This document shows positions 45,565-54,346 of a DNA stretch of 64,000 nt, piece after piece; position 1 is the first letter of the stretch, and each line of letters begins with the position of its first letter. The notes under the pieces are model-generated. The model was not told the DNA's origin, did no database searches, and saw nothing but the letters and a program-made list of their open reading frames with translations. The position numbers were made by a program, and so were the translations under genes. Origin of the DNA: Flavobacteriaceae bacterium CP2B (lineage in GTDB: Bacteria > Bacteroidota > Bacteroidia > Flavobacteriales > Flavobacteriaceae); contig LXTR01000029.1 in NCBI GenBank assembly GCA_001683825.1, positions 114,204-178,203 on the forward strand, in the 5' to 3' direction.

Positions 45565-47724
45565 ATGAAAAAACATTTCCTATCCGCATTCGTTTCATTA
45601 TTCCTTATTGCCAGCTCCCTTGCCCAAGACCTCAGCGGCACCTGGCACGGCATGCTCGATATGCCGATGATTTCGGTAAGGGTACAACTGACCGTCACGG
45701 AGACCGATTCTACATATACCGGTTCCATCGACCTGCCCGACCTGGAGGTCAACGGTATCCCTGTTCCCGGATTGCAACTGGACGCCTCGTCCATGGCTTT
45801 CAAGATAGGCGGTGGCAATTCCTTCGAGGGGAAGGTGACGGCCGATTGCCAAAACATCACCGGCATTTGGAAAAACCAGGACGGCACCTTCCTTGTGAAC
45901 TTTGTCCGTACCCCCCTGGATCCGCCCACACGCAGCCTGGAAACCCTTCGGGCCACCTATGACAAAAAAGAGCACTACATCAGCATGCGCGATGGCACCC
46001 AACTCTTCACCTCGGTCTATACCCCCAAAAACGCCAAGGGGCCCCTGCCCATCCTTATCGTCCGCACCCCCTATAAGAGCGAATCTTCCGAGGAGGGGTT
46101 CAGCCCCAATTTCCTCTTCATGGACCACTTGTCCAGCGCCGGTTATATTTTTGTTTTCCAGGATGTACGCGGCCGCTACCTGAGTGAGGGTACCTTTGAA
46201 GACGTGCGTCCCTACAATCCCAACAAGAAAGGTGCAGAATTTGACGAGAACAGCGATACCTATGATACGGTCGACTGGCTGGTGAAAAACATCCCCAACA
46301 ACAACGGGAAGGTAGGCGTTTTTGGCATCTCCTACCCTGGCTTTTACGCTACCATGGCCCTGCCCGATGCCCATCCGGCCATCAAGGCCGTGTCTCCCCA
46401 GGCACCGGTGACCGACTGGTTCATCGGGGACGACTGGCACCATAACGGGGCCTTCTTTTTGGCCGATGCCTTCCACTTTTATTCCACCTATATCCAAAAG
46501 CGTAGCAAACCAACACGGGAGGAACCGCCTCCGTTCGACTATCAGAATTCCGACAATTACGACTTCTTTATGGACCTGGGGCCTGTCACGGAAGCGAGGG
46601 CGAAACACCTGGGCGATTCCACCCAGTTCTGGAACGAACTGATGGCCCACCCCACCTATGACGATTTCTGGAAGGCCCGCAATCCCACACCCCACCTGAA
46701 TAACATCAAACCGGCCGTGATGACCGTAGGCGGCTGGTTTGATGCAGAAGACCTCTACGGCCCCCTGAAGACCTACCAAGCCATCGAACGGCAAAACCCG
46801 CCCAGCCTCTCCAACCGACTGGTCATGGGGCCCTGGTTCCACGGCCAGTGGACGACCCCAAAAGGCGAGAAATTGGGGAATGTCCATTTTGGCAGCGATA
46901 CGGCCCCATACTTTCGTAAACTGGAGCGGCAGTTCTTTGACTACTACCTCAAAGGGGAGGGTACCATGGACCTACCCGAGGCCACCATCTTTGTGACAGG
47001 TTCCAATGAATGGAAGCAGTTTGCCAGCTGGCCGCCAAAAAACACCGAAACCAGGCAGCTGTACCTGCAGCCCAAAGGGCAACTGTCTTTTGACACCCCC
47101 ACGGCTACAGATAGTTTTGAAGAATACGTAGCGGATCCCAATAAGCCGGTGCCGTATACAGAAGACGTCCACCTGAACCGTACCCGGGAATACCTGACAG
47201 ACGACCAGCGTTTTGCCAGCAGGCGCCCGGATGTGGTCGTCTACGAAACCCCGACCCTGGAGGAAGATATCACCCTGGTGGGGCCTTTGAAGGTTACTTT
47301 ATTCGTCAGCACCAGCGGTACGGACGCGGATTATGTGGTCAAGCTGATCGATGTTTTCCCGGACCAGATCGATTACCCCCAGAACGACAAGCAGGTCCCC
47401 ATGGGTGGCTACCAGATGCTGGTACGGGGGGAGGTCTTGCGCGGCAAGTTCCGCAACAGTTTTGAACAGCCCGAGCCCTTTGTCCCGGGGGAGGTCACCC
47501 GGGTAAACTTTGAAATCCCGGACCTGGCCCACACCTTTAAAAAAGGCCACAAACTCATGGTGCAGGTACAGAACTCCTGGTTCCCTCTGGTAGACCGCAA
47601 CCCCCAGCAGTTTTTAAACATCTATGAAGCCAGGGAGGAGGATTTCATCAAAGCCACTCACCGTATTTACCATGATACGGAACGGCCTTCCGCTATAGGA
47701 GTCCAGGTATTGCTTAAGGAGTAG
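45565..47724 (+). CDS. CocE/NonD family hydrolase, exported
   Basis: A 719-residue protein with a signal peptide (ending SLAQ, about residue 21). A beta domain of about 110 residues follows (LSGTWHGMLDMPMISVRV ... TADCQNITGIWKNQDG), then the alpha/beta-hydrolase of the X-Pro dipeptidyl peptidase/cocaine esterase type. Visible are the YIFVFQDVRGRYLSEGTF loop and the nucleophile elbow GVFGISYPGFYA (Ser in GxSYxG). The C-terminal jelly-roll domain is also visible (VTLFVSTSGTDADYVVKLID). It probably hydrolyses peptide or acyl-amide bonds in the periplasm. The N-terminal domain is an addition to the basic family. Confidence 0.92.
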   Translation: MKKHFLSAFVSLFLIASSLAQDLSGTWHGMLDMPMISVRVQLTVTETDSTYTGSIDLPDLEVNGIPVPGLQLDASSMAFKIGGGNSFEGKVTADCQNITGIWKNQDGTFLVNFVRTPLDPPTRSLETLRATYDKKEHYISMRDGTQLFTSVYTPKNAKGPLPILIVRTPYKSESSEEGFSPNFLFMDHLSSAGYIFVFQDVRGRYLSEGTFEDVRPYNPNKKGAEFDENSDTYDTVDWLVKNIPNNNGKVGVFGISYPGFYATMALPDAHPAIKAVSPQAPVTDWFIGDDWHHNGAFFLADAFHFYSTYIQKRSKPTREEPPPFDYQNSDNYDFFMDLGPVTEARAKHLGDSTQFWNELMAHPTYDDFWKARNPTPHLNNIKPAVMTVGGWFDAEDLYGPLKTYQAIERQNPPSLSNRLVMGPWFHGQWTTPKGEKLGNVHFGSDTAPYFRKLERQFFDYYLKGEGTMDLPEATIFVTGSNEWKQFASWPPKNTETRQLYLQPKGQLSFDTPTATDSFEEYVADPNKPVPYTEDVHLNRTREYLTDDQRFASRRPDVVVYETPTLEEDITLVGPLKVTLFVSTSGTDADYVVKLIDVFPDQIDYPQNDKQVPMGGYQMLVRGEVLRGKFRNSFEQPEPFVPGEVTRVNFEIPDLAHTFKKGHKLMVQVQNSWFPLVDRNPQQFLNIYEAREEDFIKATHRIYHDTERPSAIGVQVLLKE

Positions 47725-47774
47725 GCAGCGTTTGGCTGATGCGGTGAGGCACTTGTTTAAAGACGAAACCGGCA

Positions 47775-47876
47775 CGTCATTACGAGGAGTCCCGCTCCTG
47801 TGGGACGACGAAGTAACCTGCCCCGTGATTTGGTGAGATTGCTTCGCCCCTCCCATGGCCGGTCTTCGCAATGACG
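47775..47876 (+). repeat. Family A repeat copy, diverged
   Basis: CGTCATTACGAGGAGTCCCG at the left and TTCGCAATGACGG at the right form the terminal inverted arms. An internal TCCCGCTCCTGTGGGA hairpin and a GAGATTGCTTCG stretch lie between. This is the common GTCATTGCGAGG...GAAGCAATCTC type of REP element. Confidence 0.6.
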
Positions 47877-47883
47877 GTGGCAA

Positions 47884-48339
47884 TCAAATCCCTCTGGTAG
47901 AAGCAAGTGTTATAAACAAAACAATCAGGGATGAGAAGAAGATCCCAATAGCATTGGCCCAAAACGCTTTTTGCCGTTCGATCTTAAAGAGGTAGGCGGC
48001 AATACTCCCGGCGTACACGCCCGTACCGGGCAGCGGGATCATCACGAAAAGCACCAGGCCCAGGAAGCCAAACTTCTCGATCTTGTTGCCGGAGCCCGTT
48101 TTAGCGCGGCGGGCGACAAACACGGCCGACTTCTTATAAAACCGCCAGCGGATAAAGTGGCGGTTCAGGTGATCCAGGAAGAACATCATGATGGGGAAGA
48201 CCATCACATTGGCCACAAAACAGAGCAAAAAGACCAGGTACCGGTTATGCCCCTGCAGGATCCCATAGGGGATCCCCACCTTGGCCTCCCCAAAGGGCGA
48301 CACGCTCCACAGCATGGCAATAATAAGGTCTTCAATCAC
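47884..48339 (-). CDS. Small multidrug export protein family membrane protein
   Basis: A 151-residue inner-membrane protein with about four helices. It matches the small multi-drug export family (PF06695) through WSVSPFGEAKVGIPYGI near the N-terminus, the paired MIPLPGTGVYAGSIAAYLF segment and a final LIVLFITLAS helix. Despite the name, transport by the family is not well shown. It is monocistronic, with a family A repeat eight bases beyond its stop. Confidence 0.88.
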   Translation of the reverse strand: MIEDLIIAMLWSVSPFGEAKVGIPYGILQGHNRYLVFLLCFVANVMVFPIMMFFLDHLNRHFIRWRFYKKSAVFVARRAKTGSGNKIEKFGFLGLVLFVMIPLPGTGVYAGSIAAYLFKIERQKAFWANAIGIFFSSLIVLFITLASTRGI

Positions 48340-48805
48340 CGGGTTTTTTTAAGGATAGCGAAGCTACTAATGAATAGGGGGAAACCGGGAAAATAAATTC
48401 ATAAATATTCATTAAAACGTAGGGCTTGAGTGGTTATGAGGTTATAGGGTTTGGGGGGAAAGACGCAAAACTGCCTGCCTTCATCGGATCCCCTAAATGA
48501 TCATGGGAAAAACCGGCCAGGATGTTGTTCCTATTCCTTTTGAATTTGATCCGACCCTGCACCGGGCAGGCCTGGGGCAACCCACATACCAGAAAGGGGA
48601 GATAGCGCGGTGTGCCAATATTCTCCAAAATACCCCGTTCCTTTCCGGGGGCACCACTACCTAATGGACTTCCTGCTGCATGACCTGCCCAACAGCAATG
48701 TTCCGGGCATTTCCCAGGGGCAGATCCATTTGTAGCCCAACCCGGTTCCAGATGGGAGCATTGTATCCGAATCTCCAGGTGGCAACAGCAAGCTAATGCT
48801 TCTAT
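48340..48805. other. Intergenic stretch with possible coding relics
   Basis: No intact gene is seen. On the plus strand a 53-codon frame from about 48501 (MGKTGQDVVPIPFEFDPTLH...) and, in another frame, a piece from about 48663 (MDFLLHDLPNSNVPGISQGQ..., then PNPVPDGSIV after a stop) have coding-like composition. They could be remains of one decayed gene. This is tentative. Confidence 0.3.
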
Positions 48806-49272
48806 TCAATATTCCAAGGAATAGTGTTTGCCCCCTTGTTGTATGACTTCGCCCCTGGCTGAAACAAGCGTGGCCCCATGCGGAATATCCCCACAGGACA
48901 AATTTCCCTCCAGGTCAAAGTAATAGGCATCCCGTGCATTCATGACGAGGCACATTTCCAGTTTAAGGCCCTTTCGCCTCCGGTCCTTCCAAAAAGACTG
49001 GAATAGGAAAAGCAGGATTCCGCGTAATCCACAAATGTACACTGGTACGCTTCGGGTATAAAAATGCCCTCGTAGCCCAGGGGTTTCAATTCCACCCTGT
49101 GGATGGGGATTTGCTGAAAAACAAAATCATTCCATCGAATGATGATGTAGGGAAATTGGCCATACCCCTTTTCCCAAAAATTGGTCATAGAAGATTTCAT
49201 CATGCACTTTGATCAGCAATGCATCGATCAAGTAAAAACAGTGGTATTCATTTTTTTGACGACTGCCCGCAT
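48806..49272 (-). pseudogene. Unknown gene broken by three homopolymer frameshifts
   Basis: Three minus-strand frames join into one continuous protein of about 155 residues if one base is added or removed in each of three homopolymers. The runs are T7 at 49251-49257, C4 at 49165-49168 and A5 at 48991-48995 (plus-strand bases). The pieces are MRAVVKK | NEYHCFYLIDALLIKVHDEI... | ...YGQFPYIIIRWNDFVFQQIP... | ...WKDRRRKGLKLEMCLVMNAR...GGKHYSLEY. The joined product has coding character throughout but I do not recognise the family. It is either a decayed gene or a sequence-quality artefact; indels confined to homopolymers are typical of some sequencing errors. Confidence 0.6.
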
Positions 49273-49635
49273 ACTAGACCACCGTGGCTTTTGTGCTCGG
49301 TTGGTACGCTTAAAAAATGCGTTCCTGATGCCCCATAAAGATAGGAAATAAATAATTTACGACCATCGAGGCTTCATAAAATCCAAGGAGCTGAAAAATT
49401 TAACGCCCCTAATTTCTTTGGGATGCTTTTTGTGTAATGCAACGAAGAACAGGACCCTGGGGCAGAAAAAATCGACGAAGGAGGTTCTCAAATTCATCAG
49501 ATTAGAATACCAGGATTATGAGTGAAGGAAAAAAACCTATACCAAGCAAAACAGACAAAGCCAAAACGGACAAAAAAACCCACTTACCAGGTTCATGAGT
49601 TCCTATATTTCAAACAGATAGCGTATCTTACAGCT
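49273..49635. other. Intergenic stretch with copy 2 of the AAGGAGGT element
   Basis: 49471-49532 aligns with 42873-42935. On the plus strand a frame without an ATG runs from after a TAA near 49350 to a TGA near 49525, reading ...SKELKNLTPLISLGC... and ending STKEVLKFIRLEYQDYE. It may be the 3' remnant of a lost gene. Nothing else is recognisable. Confidence 0.35.
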
Positions 49636-50340
49636 ATGAAAGCAAAACTATGTAAACCCTTCATTTACTTCCTCCTTATCAGCCTCAGTATCCAGGGAAG
49701 TATGGCTCAGGAGCAGGGCACACCCGCCTACACCCCAAAGGCCGTAAAAGTCTTTGAAAACGGCACATACATCACCGGTGCGTACACCATTACCAGCCTC
49801 CGGGCGGGATTGTTTGACAAGGTAAAAGATTATGAAGTCATAGCAACCATCCCAAGTCACCAACCGGAACGGATCCGCTATGAACTCTCTACCCTCACCA
49901 TGCCCGATGGCCGTGTGTATCAGCAGCTGATCATTTGGAATCTAGAGGAAGAGATCCCCCGCCGGGAGTTGGAAATGGTGGCGGAAGCCAGGGAGCACAC
50001 CCCTTATATTTCGGAATTGGCCACCCGCCGTGCCGACTGGATGCGGCTATGCAACGCCCACAACGCCGGGGCCCTGGTTAATAACCTCTATGCGGAATAC
50101 GGCTTCTACTACAACCACAAACCTATGGTCACCGGCCGGGAGGCCATTGCGTCGGAATACCGTTATATGGATGACCCCAACTACCTACTCACCCTCACTC
50201 CCATCAATGTCCTCCCCGTTACCCCCACCCTCGCCTATGAGATCGGGCAGTGCTCGGGCTCTTACCCCGGCAAGTACGTAATCGTATGGCAGAAAGAGGA
50301 GGATGGGGTGTGGAGGATTCTTCTGGACTCCAATATTTGA
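49636..50340 (+). CDS. Exported SnoaL/DUF4440-like protein
   Basis: A 234-residue protein from the ATG at 49636 (MKAKLCKPFIYFLLISLSIQ..., signal peptide ending SMAQ). The middle part contains paired beta strands (RIRYELSTLTMPDGRVYQQL). The C-terminal 110 residues form an NTF2-like domain (RRADWMRLCNAHNAGALVNN, GREAIASEYRYM, YVIVWQKEEDGVWRILLDSN), the usual DUF4440 ending. It is expected in the periplasm. The frame is open 38 codons upstream, but only this start gives a signal peptide. Confidence 0.75.
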   Translation: MKAKLCKPFIYFLLISLSIQGSMAQEQGTPAYTPKAVKVFENGTYITGAYTITSLRAGLFDKVKDYEVIATIPSHQPERIRYELSTLTMPDGRVYQQLIIWNLEEEIPRRELEMVAEAREHTPYISELATRRADWMRLCNAHNAGALVNNLYAEYGFYYNHKPMVTGREAIASEYRYMDDPNYLLTLTPINVLPVTPTLAYEIGQCSGSYPGKYVIVWQKEEDGVWRILLDSNI

Positions 50341-50869
50341 ATTAAAACCATGTAATAAGCTGTGCTTTACTCCATGGAGTACACAATACCGCCCTTCCGC
50401 AGCCCTTTCAACTTTCGGAGGAGGTGCCCTGGCAGCCATAAACCAGAGCCTACCTCACATCATGACTGCAGGTTATCCAGACGCGGGGCGGAGTTTTGGC
50501 CCGGATTCCGTAGCGCTAGCGGAGGAAAATTCATGTAGAGAAGGCGTGCTTTCTTTTGCTTCGTTTTACTCATGGCTAGTTATTTGTTCTAAAAGGTATT
50601 CATGAATGCTATGCATTTCTTTACACGAGTAAAGAAAATGAAGAGAAACCATTAGTACACTAAATGTGCTACATGTCATTGCGAGGCGCGCGCAAGCGCA
50701 ACGAAGCCATCTCATGACCCTGCCCGCGTTGGTGGGATTACTTCACTTCGTTCGTAATGGCGTTTTTAAAAAAGGACAGGGAGTCATTACCTCCCCGGGA
50801 GGGAGTTAGATTTTTAAATTTGACGAATGTGAACTATATTCACCAATTCACGAAACAAACACCAAACCC
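50341..50869. other. Intergenic stretch with one family A repeat and a -7 box
   Basis: A family A unit in reverse orientation lies at 50675-50762 (listed separately). TAAATTTG at 50815-50822 is a perfect TAnnTTTG 47 bases before the DUF1080 gene. The 330 bases before the repeat hold no recognisable gene. Confidence 0.5.
50675..50762 (-). repeat. Family A repeat unit, reverse orientation
   Basis: GTCATTGCGAGGCGCGCGCA at the left and CTTCACTTCGTTCGTAATGG at the right are the reverse complements of the arms in the 60 and 63 kb arrays. The TTTTTAAAAAA after it matches the linker of the 63 kb unit. Confidence 0.7.
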
Positions 50870-51661
50870 ATGCCAAAAATAACCATTACCCTGGGCCTTG
50901 TCGCCCTGTTGTTTGCCTGTAAAAACGAACCCAAAAAAGAAGCCGGATCCGCGGTATCGGATGAAATGGCCAAAACCGAAAGTGAATGGATCTACCTCTT
51001 TGACGGCACCTCCCTTGACGGCTGGCGAGCCTACAACGGAGAAAACCTGCCCCCGGGCTGGACCATCGTAGACAGCACCCTGACCTTTGATACGGAATTG
51101 GGCCTGGAACAGGATTACGAAGGTGGGAAGGACATCATCTACGGGGCAGAGGAGTTTGACAATTTTGAGTTGTACCTGGAGTGGAAACTGCCCGAAGGCG
51201 GCAACAGCGGCATCTTTTACCATGTAAAGGAAGGCTATGACGCCCCTCCGGTGGTGGCCCCGGAATACCAGCTGATAGACGACGAGAACTACGCCCGCAT
51301 CCACGACCTGACCGAGTATAACCTCAGCCTGGGGTATACAGACAAGCCGGAGGAGCTGAAGCCCCTGCAGCAAACCGGGGCCGACTACGCCATGCACCCG
51401 GCACCGCCCAACAAAGTCCTGCACCCGGTGGGAGAATGGAACAGCAGCAAGATCGTATTTACGCCAGAGCGGGTGGAGCACTGGCTCAACGGGCAGATGC
51501 TTTTTTCCTTCGTTCCCTGGGACGAGGCCTGGACCACCCAGAAAAATTCAGACAAATGGAAGACCAGCCCGGATTACGGAAAGTATAAAAGTGGCTATAT
51601 TGCATTGCAGGACCATGCCAGCCCCATTTGGTTTAAAAACATCAAAATCCGAAAACTCTAA
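50870..51661 (+). CDS. DUF1080 (3-keto-disaccharide hydrolase-type) lipoprotein
   Basis: A 263-residue protein. A lipoprotein signal ends in the lipobox LLFAC (Cys17). The DUF1080 concanavalin-like fold follows: WIYLFDGTSLDGWRAYNG, FDNFELYLEWKLPEGGNSGIFY, the AP(E)YQLIDDEN strand, then EWNSSKIVFTPERVEHWLNG and GYIALQDHASPIWFKNIKI. Members of this family cleave 3-keto-glycosides in Bacteroidetes, acting after a 3-dehydrogenase. The next gene, a Gfo/Idh/MocA oxidoreductase, begins 12 bases later, which fits that pathway well. The exact sugar is not known. Confidence 0.92.
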   Translation: MPKITITLGLVALLFACKNEPKKEAGSAVSDEMAKTESEWIYLFDGTSLDGWRAYNGENLPPGWTIVDSTLTFDTELGLEQDYEGGKDIIYGAEEFDNFELYLEWKLPEGGNSGIFYHVKEGYDAPPVVAPEYQLIDDENYARIHDLTEYNLSLGYTDKPEELKPLQQTGADYAMHPAPPNKVLHPVGEWNSSKIVFTPERVEHWLNGQMLFSFVPWDEAWTTQKNSDKWKTSPDYGKYKSGYIALQDHASPIWFKNIKIRKL

Positions 51662-51673
51662 GCAACTGAACTC

Positions 51674-53002
51674 ATGAAAAAAAGGGAATTTCTAAAGATA
51701 AGTGGCCTGGGTGCCCTGGGGGTAACCATGCTGCCTTCATTTCTAAAAGCCATGGGCCCGCAGGCCAGGCTCCGTACCGCCCATATCGGGTTGGGTGTTC
51801 AGGGTTTCGATGACCTCAGGGACATTTCTTCCCACCCTCAGGTAGATGTGGTGGCCCTTTGCGATGTAGACGCTACAACTTTGGCTGCCGCCAAGGCCCT
51901 GCACCCCAAGGCGAAAACCTATTCTGATTACCGGGTGATGCTTAACGAAATGGCCGATGGTATAGACGCGGTGGTAGTTGCAACGCCAGACCATTCCCAT
52001 GCCCCGGCTTCTATGATGGCCATGGAAATGGACAAACCCGTGTACTGCCAGAAGCCGCTGACACATTACGTGTCTGAATCGCGGGCCATGAAAAAACTGG
52101 CGGCTGAAAAGGGGTTGGTCACCCAGATGGGCATACAGGTACATTCTTTTTACGACTACATGCTGGCCACCCTGCTGATCCGTGATGGCATCATCGGCAA
52201 GGTACATACGGTACGCGCCTGGAGCCCCAAGAATTGGGGTTACAATGGCCCAGAACCCGAAGGGTCTGATCCGGTGCCGGAAACGCTCGACTGGAACCTC
52301 TGGCTGGGCACCTCGGCCGAACGCCCTTATAAGGAAGGGTTTTACCATCCCGGCAACTGGCGCAAGCTCATGGATTATGGCTGTGGTACCCTGGGTGATA
52401 TGGGCGTGCATATCTTTGACACCCCCTACAATGCCCTCGAGCTTGACGTGCCCCGTACCATCATGACAGAATGCCGCCCTCCCAACGGCTTTGGCTACCC
52501 GGAGAACAATACGGTGACTTATGAGTTCCCGCAGACGCCCTATACCGCAGAGACTCTTAAATGGGTGTGGTATGACGGCCCCGGCGCCCCGCCGGCCCAT
52601 GAAGACCTGGCACTGCCCAACGGGGATCCGTTAAACGACCAGGGCGCCATGTTCCTGGGTGAGAAGGGCAAGCTGTATTTACCGCACTTTATGCTGGAGC
52701 CCAAACTCATTGTAGACGGGCAGTATAAAGAGATGGACGTCTCCAAATACAACCTGGGCACCCCTATCCGCAATTATGCCAGCGAAGGCCCCAAGCACTA
52801 TCACCAGTTTGTGGACGCCTGTTTGGGCAAAGGCGAAACCACCGCGCCATTTGACTATGCCGCAAGGCTCACCGAAACCATTTTGCTGGGTACTATTGCC
52901 GGGCGTTTTCCCGGCGAAACCCTGCACTGGAATGCGGAAGCAGCCAAGTTTGATGAGGAGAAAGCGAATGAGTTCTTGAGTGGTGACTATAGAGAGTTTT
53001 AA
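51674..53002 (+). CDS. Gfo/Idh/MocA family oxidoreductase (glycoside 3-dehydrogenase type)
   Basis: A 442-residue protein with a Tat-like or hydrophobic leader (MKKREFLKISGLGALGVTML). The NAD-binding Rossmann motif is HIGLGVQGFDDL, the catalytic-Lys motif YCQKPLTHYV has Gln in place of the common Glu, and a CGTLGDMGVHIFDTPYNAL segment holds the active-site His. It pairs with the DUF1080 gene 12 bases upstream, so oxidation at C3 and cleavage of the keto-glycoside probably occur together in the periplasm. A bidirectional terminator follows. It is related to, but clearly different from, the copy at 22178. Confidence 0.92.
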   Translation: MKKREFLKISGLGALGVTMLPSFLKAMGPQARLRTAHIGLGVQGFDDLRDISSHPQVDVVALCDVDATTLAAAKALHPKAKTYSDYRVMLNEMADGIDAVVVATPDHSHAPASMMAMEMDKPVYCQKPLTHYVSESRAMKKLAAEKGLVTQMGIQVHSFYDYMLATLLIRDGIIGKVHTVRAWSPKNWGYNGPEPEGSDPVPETLDWNLWLGTSAERPYKEGFYHPGNWRKLMDYGCGTLGDMGVHIFDTPYNALELDVPRTIMTECRPPNGFGYPENNTVTYEFPQTPYTAETLKWVWYDGPGAPPAHEDLALPNGDPLNDQGAMFLGEKGKLYLPHFMLEPKLIVDGQYKEMDVSKYNLGTPIRNYASEGPKHYHQFVDACLGKGETTAPFDYAARLTETILLGTIAGRFPGETLHWNAEAAKFDEEKANEFLSGDYREF

Positions 53003-53025
53003 CAAAGCCTCTTTAGCATAAAAGT

Positions 53026-53054
53026 AAAGCCCTCGCGATTTGCGAGGGCTTTTT
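53026..53054. terminator. Bidirectional Rho-independent terminator
   Basis: AAAGCCCTCGC and GCGAGGGCTTT pair perfectly over 11 bases around GATTT. T-runs follow on both strands (TTTTT on plus, TTTACTTTT on minus). It separates the convergent oxidoreductase gene and the secreted protein gene at 53079. Confidence 0.88.
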
Positions 53055-53078
53055 AGTTTCTCATCATGAATTGAGGTC

Positions 53079-53717
53079 CTATTCGGTATATGGAATCCGT
53101 CTTGTGACTTTTCGCATCAATATGTTAATCATATCATCCGAATTACTTCCTAGTCCCCCCTTCACTTTTTTGTTATAGTTAACAATCAGTTCGTCATCTT
53201 CCCCATTGATGATGTCCATATTGATAATGCCTTGGCTGGAAGCGCCACCAAAGCCAAAAAGGACGCCAACCGCAATATTGGCTGCATCAGACATGGGCTT
53301 GGAAGTTTCCATAGTTCCCCTGATAATGGCATCAACGCCTAGAATTTCTGTAATTTCACTGGCCAGATGACTTTCTGTGTCATGAATATCAATGCCCCCT
53401 TTTTTTAACAAGGCATTGGTTTGGGTAGGGGTGAGAACGGATATTTCCATAGTACCCCTTTTTTTTCGTTTTAGAAACCATGAATGCATGGCGCGTTGCA
53501 CATCTAGTCCTTCGGCTTTCTCCATTTCATCTATTTGTTCGGAGGTAAAGTCTTTTAGCTGCTTTGGCCGGAGTTTTACTTGCACGTCAAAGGGCAGAAT
53601 GGCCATTTTGGTGGTGTTTTGAACGTATTCATCGGCATTTTCATGTACATATAGGTGTGTTTGCGAATAAGACACATCCAAGATTAACACGGTAAATAGA
53701 AAGAGCAAATATCTCAT
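53079..53717 (-). CDS. Secreted protein of unknown function (CsgG/TolB-N-like fold possible)
   Basis: A 212-residue protein with a signal peptide (about 1-18, ending VSYS). The segment MAILPFDVQVKLRPKQL, followed later by LTPTQTNALLKKGGIDI and ILGVDAIIRGTMETS, resembles the 'compute a regulator value' domain of CsgG/FlgT/TolB-N-type periplasmic proteins. A Gly-rich turn (VLFGFGGASSQG) and a basic C-terminus follow. It is clearly AT-richer than genes before 53 kb, marking the start of an island-like segment. A perfect -7 box (TAGGTTTG, 53747-53754, minus strand) lies 29 bases upstream. Confidence 0.65.
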   Translation of the reverse strand: MRYLLFLFTVLILDVSYSQTHLYVHENADEYVQNTTKMAILPFDVQVKLRPKQLKDFTSEQIDEMEKAEGLDVQRAMHSWFLKRKKRGTMEISVLTPTQTNALLKKGGIDIHDTESHLASEITEILGVDAIIRGTMETSKPMSDAANIAVGVLFGFGGASSQGIINMDIINGEDDELIVNYNKKVKGGLGSNSDDMINILMRKVTRRIPYTE

Positions 53718-53746
53718 AAGGCTAAAAATGTTAGAAATGTTTGGTT

Positions 53747-53754
53747 CAAACCTA
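53747..53754 (-). promoter_or_regulatory. -7 box of the secreted protein gene at 53079
   Basis: TAGGTTTG on the minus strand fits TAnnTTTG exactly, 29 bases before the start codon at 53717. Confidence 0.4.
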
Positions 53755-53859
53755 GCGCGATGCTTAGGGAAAACCTTACGGAATTCCGTATGGAACCAAA
53801 AAGAAGAGGAATGAAATCCTACAAGTATTCATTCCTCTTTAGGGGGATGCTGCTACCAA

Positions 53860-54021
53860 TTAGTTGTCACCACCAGGTGGGGGAGGGGGCGGCGGGATGT
53901 CACCGCCGTCGCCACAACAGGCTTCTATGGGGTAGGCTTCCTCTTCCATGGCTGGTGTGGTACAGGAATAAAGGGCCGTATTGAGTGCCAGGGCCAACAG
54001 GAAAATATGTGCTCGTTTCAT
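53860..54021 (-). CDS. Small Pro/Gly-rich lipoprotein (53 residues)
   Basis: Read directly from the minus strand: ATG at 54021, TAA at 53860-53862. The product MKRAHIFLLALALNTALYSC is a lipoprotein signal with Cys20 in LYSC. A short mature peptide follows with an ACCGDGGD turn and a run of seven prolines before GGDN. The mature part is only about 33 residues, so it may be a small envelope factor or bacteriocin-like peptide; no function is known. It lies upstream of the secreted protein gene on the same strand. Confidence 0.55.
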   Translation of the reverse strand: MKRAHIFLLALALNTALYSCTTPAMEEEAYPIEACCGDGGDIPPPPPPPGGDN

Positions 54022-54346
54022 TTGTTTTGCTATTTAAAATTGGACATAGGTCTGGCTGTCCGGGAATGCCCCAGAGAGTGTGGACCATCTTGTGGTGGGA
54101 AGTGTGGATTAGGCTGGCGCAGGGAGTAGTACTTCCCTCTATACCCCTTTACCAGCCGGCACCGGTACAGACCCGGATTCCCTCGCAAGCCTTATTGCGG
54201 GGAAGGCGAGAATCGCGGTTCCGGAACAAATGAAGCGAGATTGGCCTGGAAAGAATGGAAGGATTGTGGAAGCTTTATGGAAACTTTCTTCCACGAAATT
54301 TCCATTGAAAATTGTAGATTTATAGGCACTTAGTTAGCGAGTTACC
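54022..54346. other. Intergenic stretch (325 bases)
   Basis: No gene is seen. The last 50 bases are AT-rich and contain TAGATTTA (a seven-of-eight -7 box) upstream of the gene at 54347. The open frames across it lack coding character. Confidence 0.4.

Noticed and set aside
45598..46887. Long minus-strand frame (429 codons) opposite the CocE/NonD gene
   Set aside because: It lies entirely antisense to a strongly recognised gene and has no family-like motif; a shadow of GC-rich codon use.
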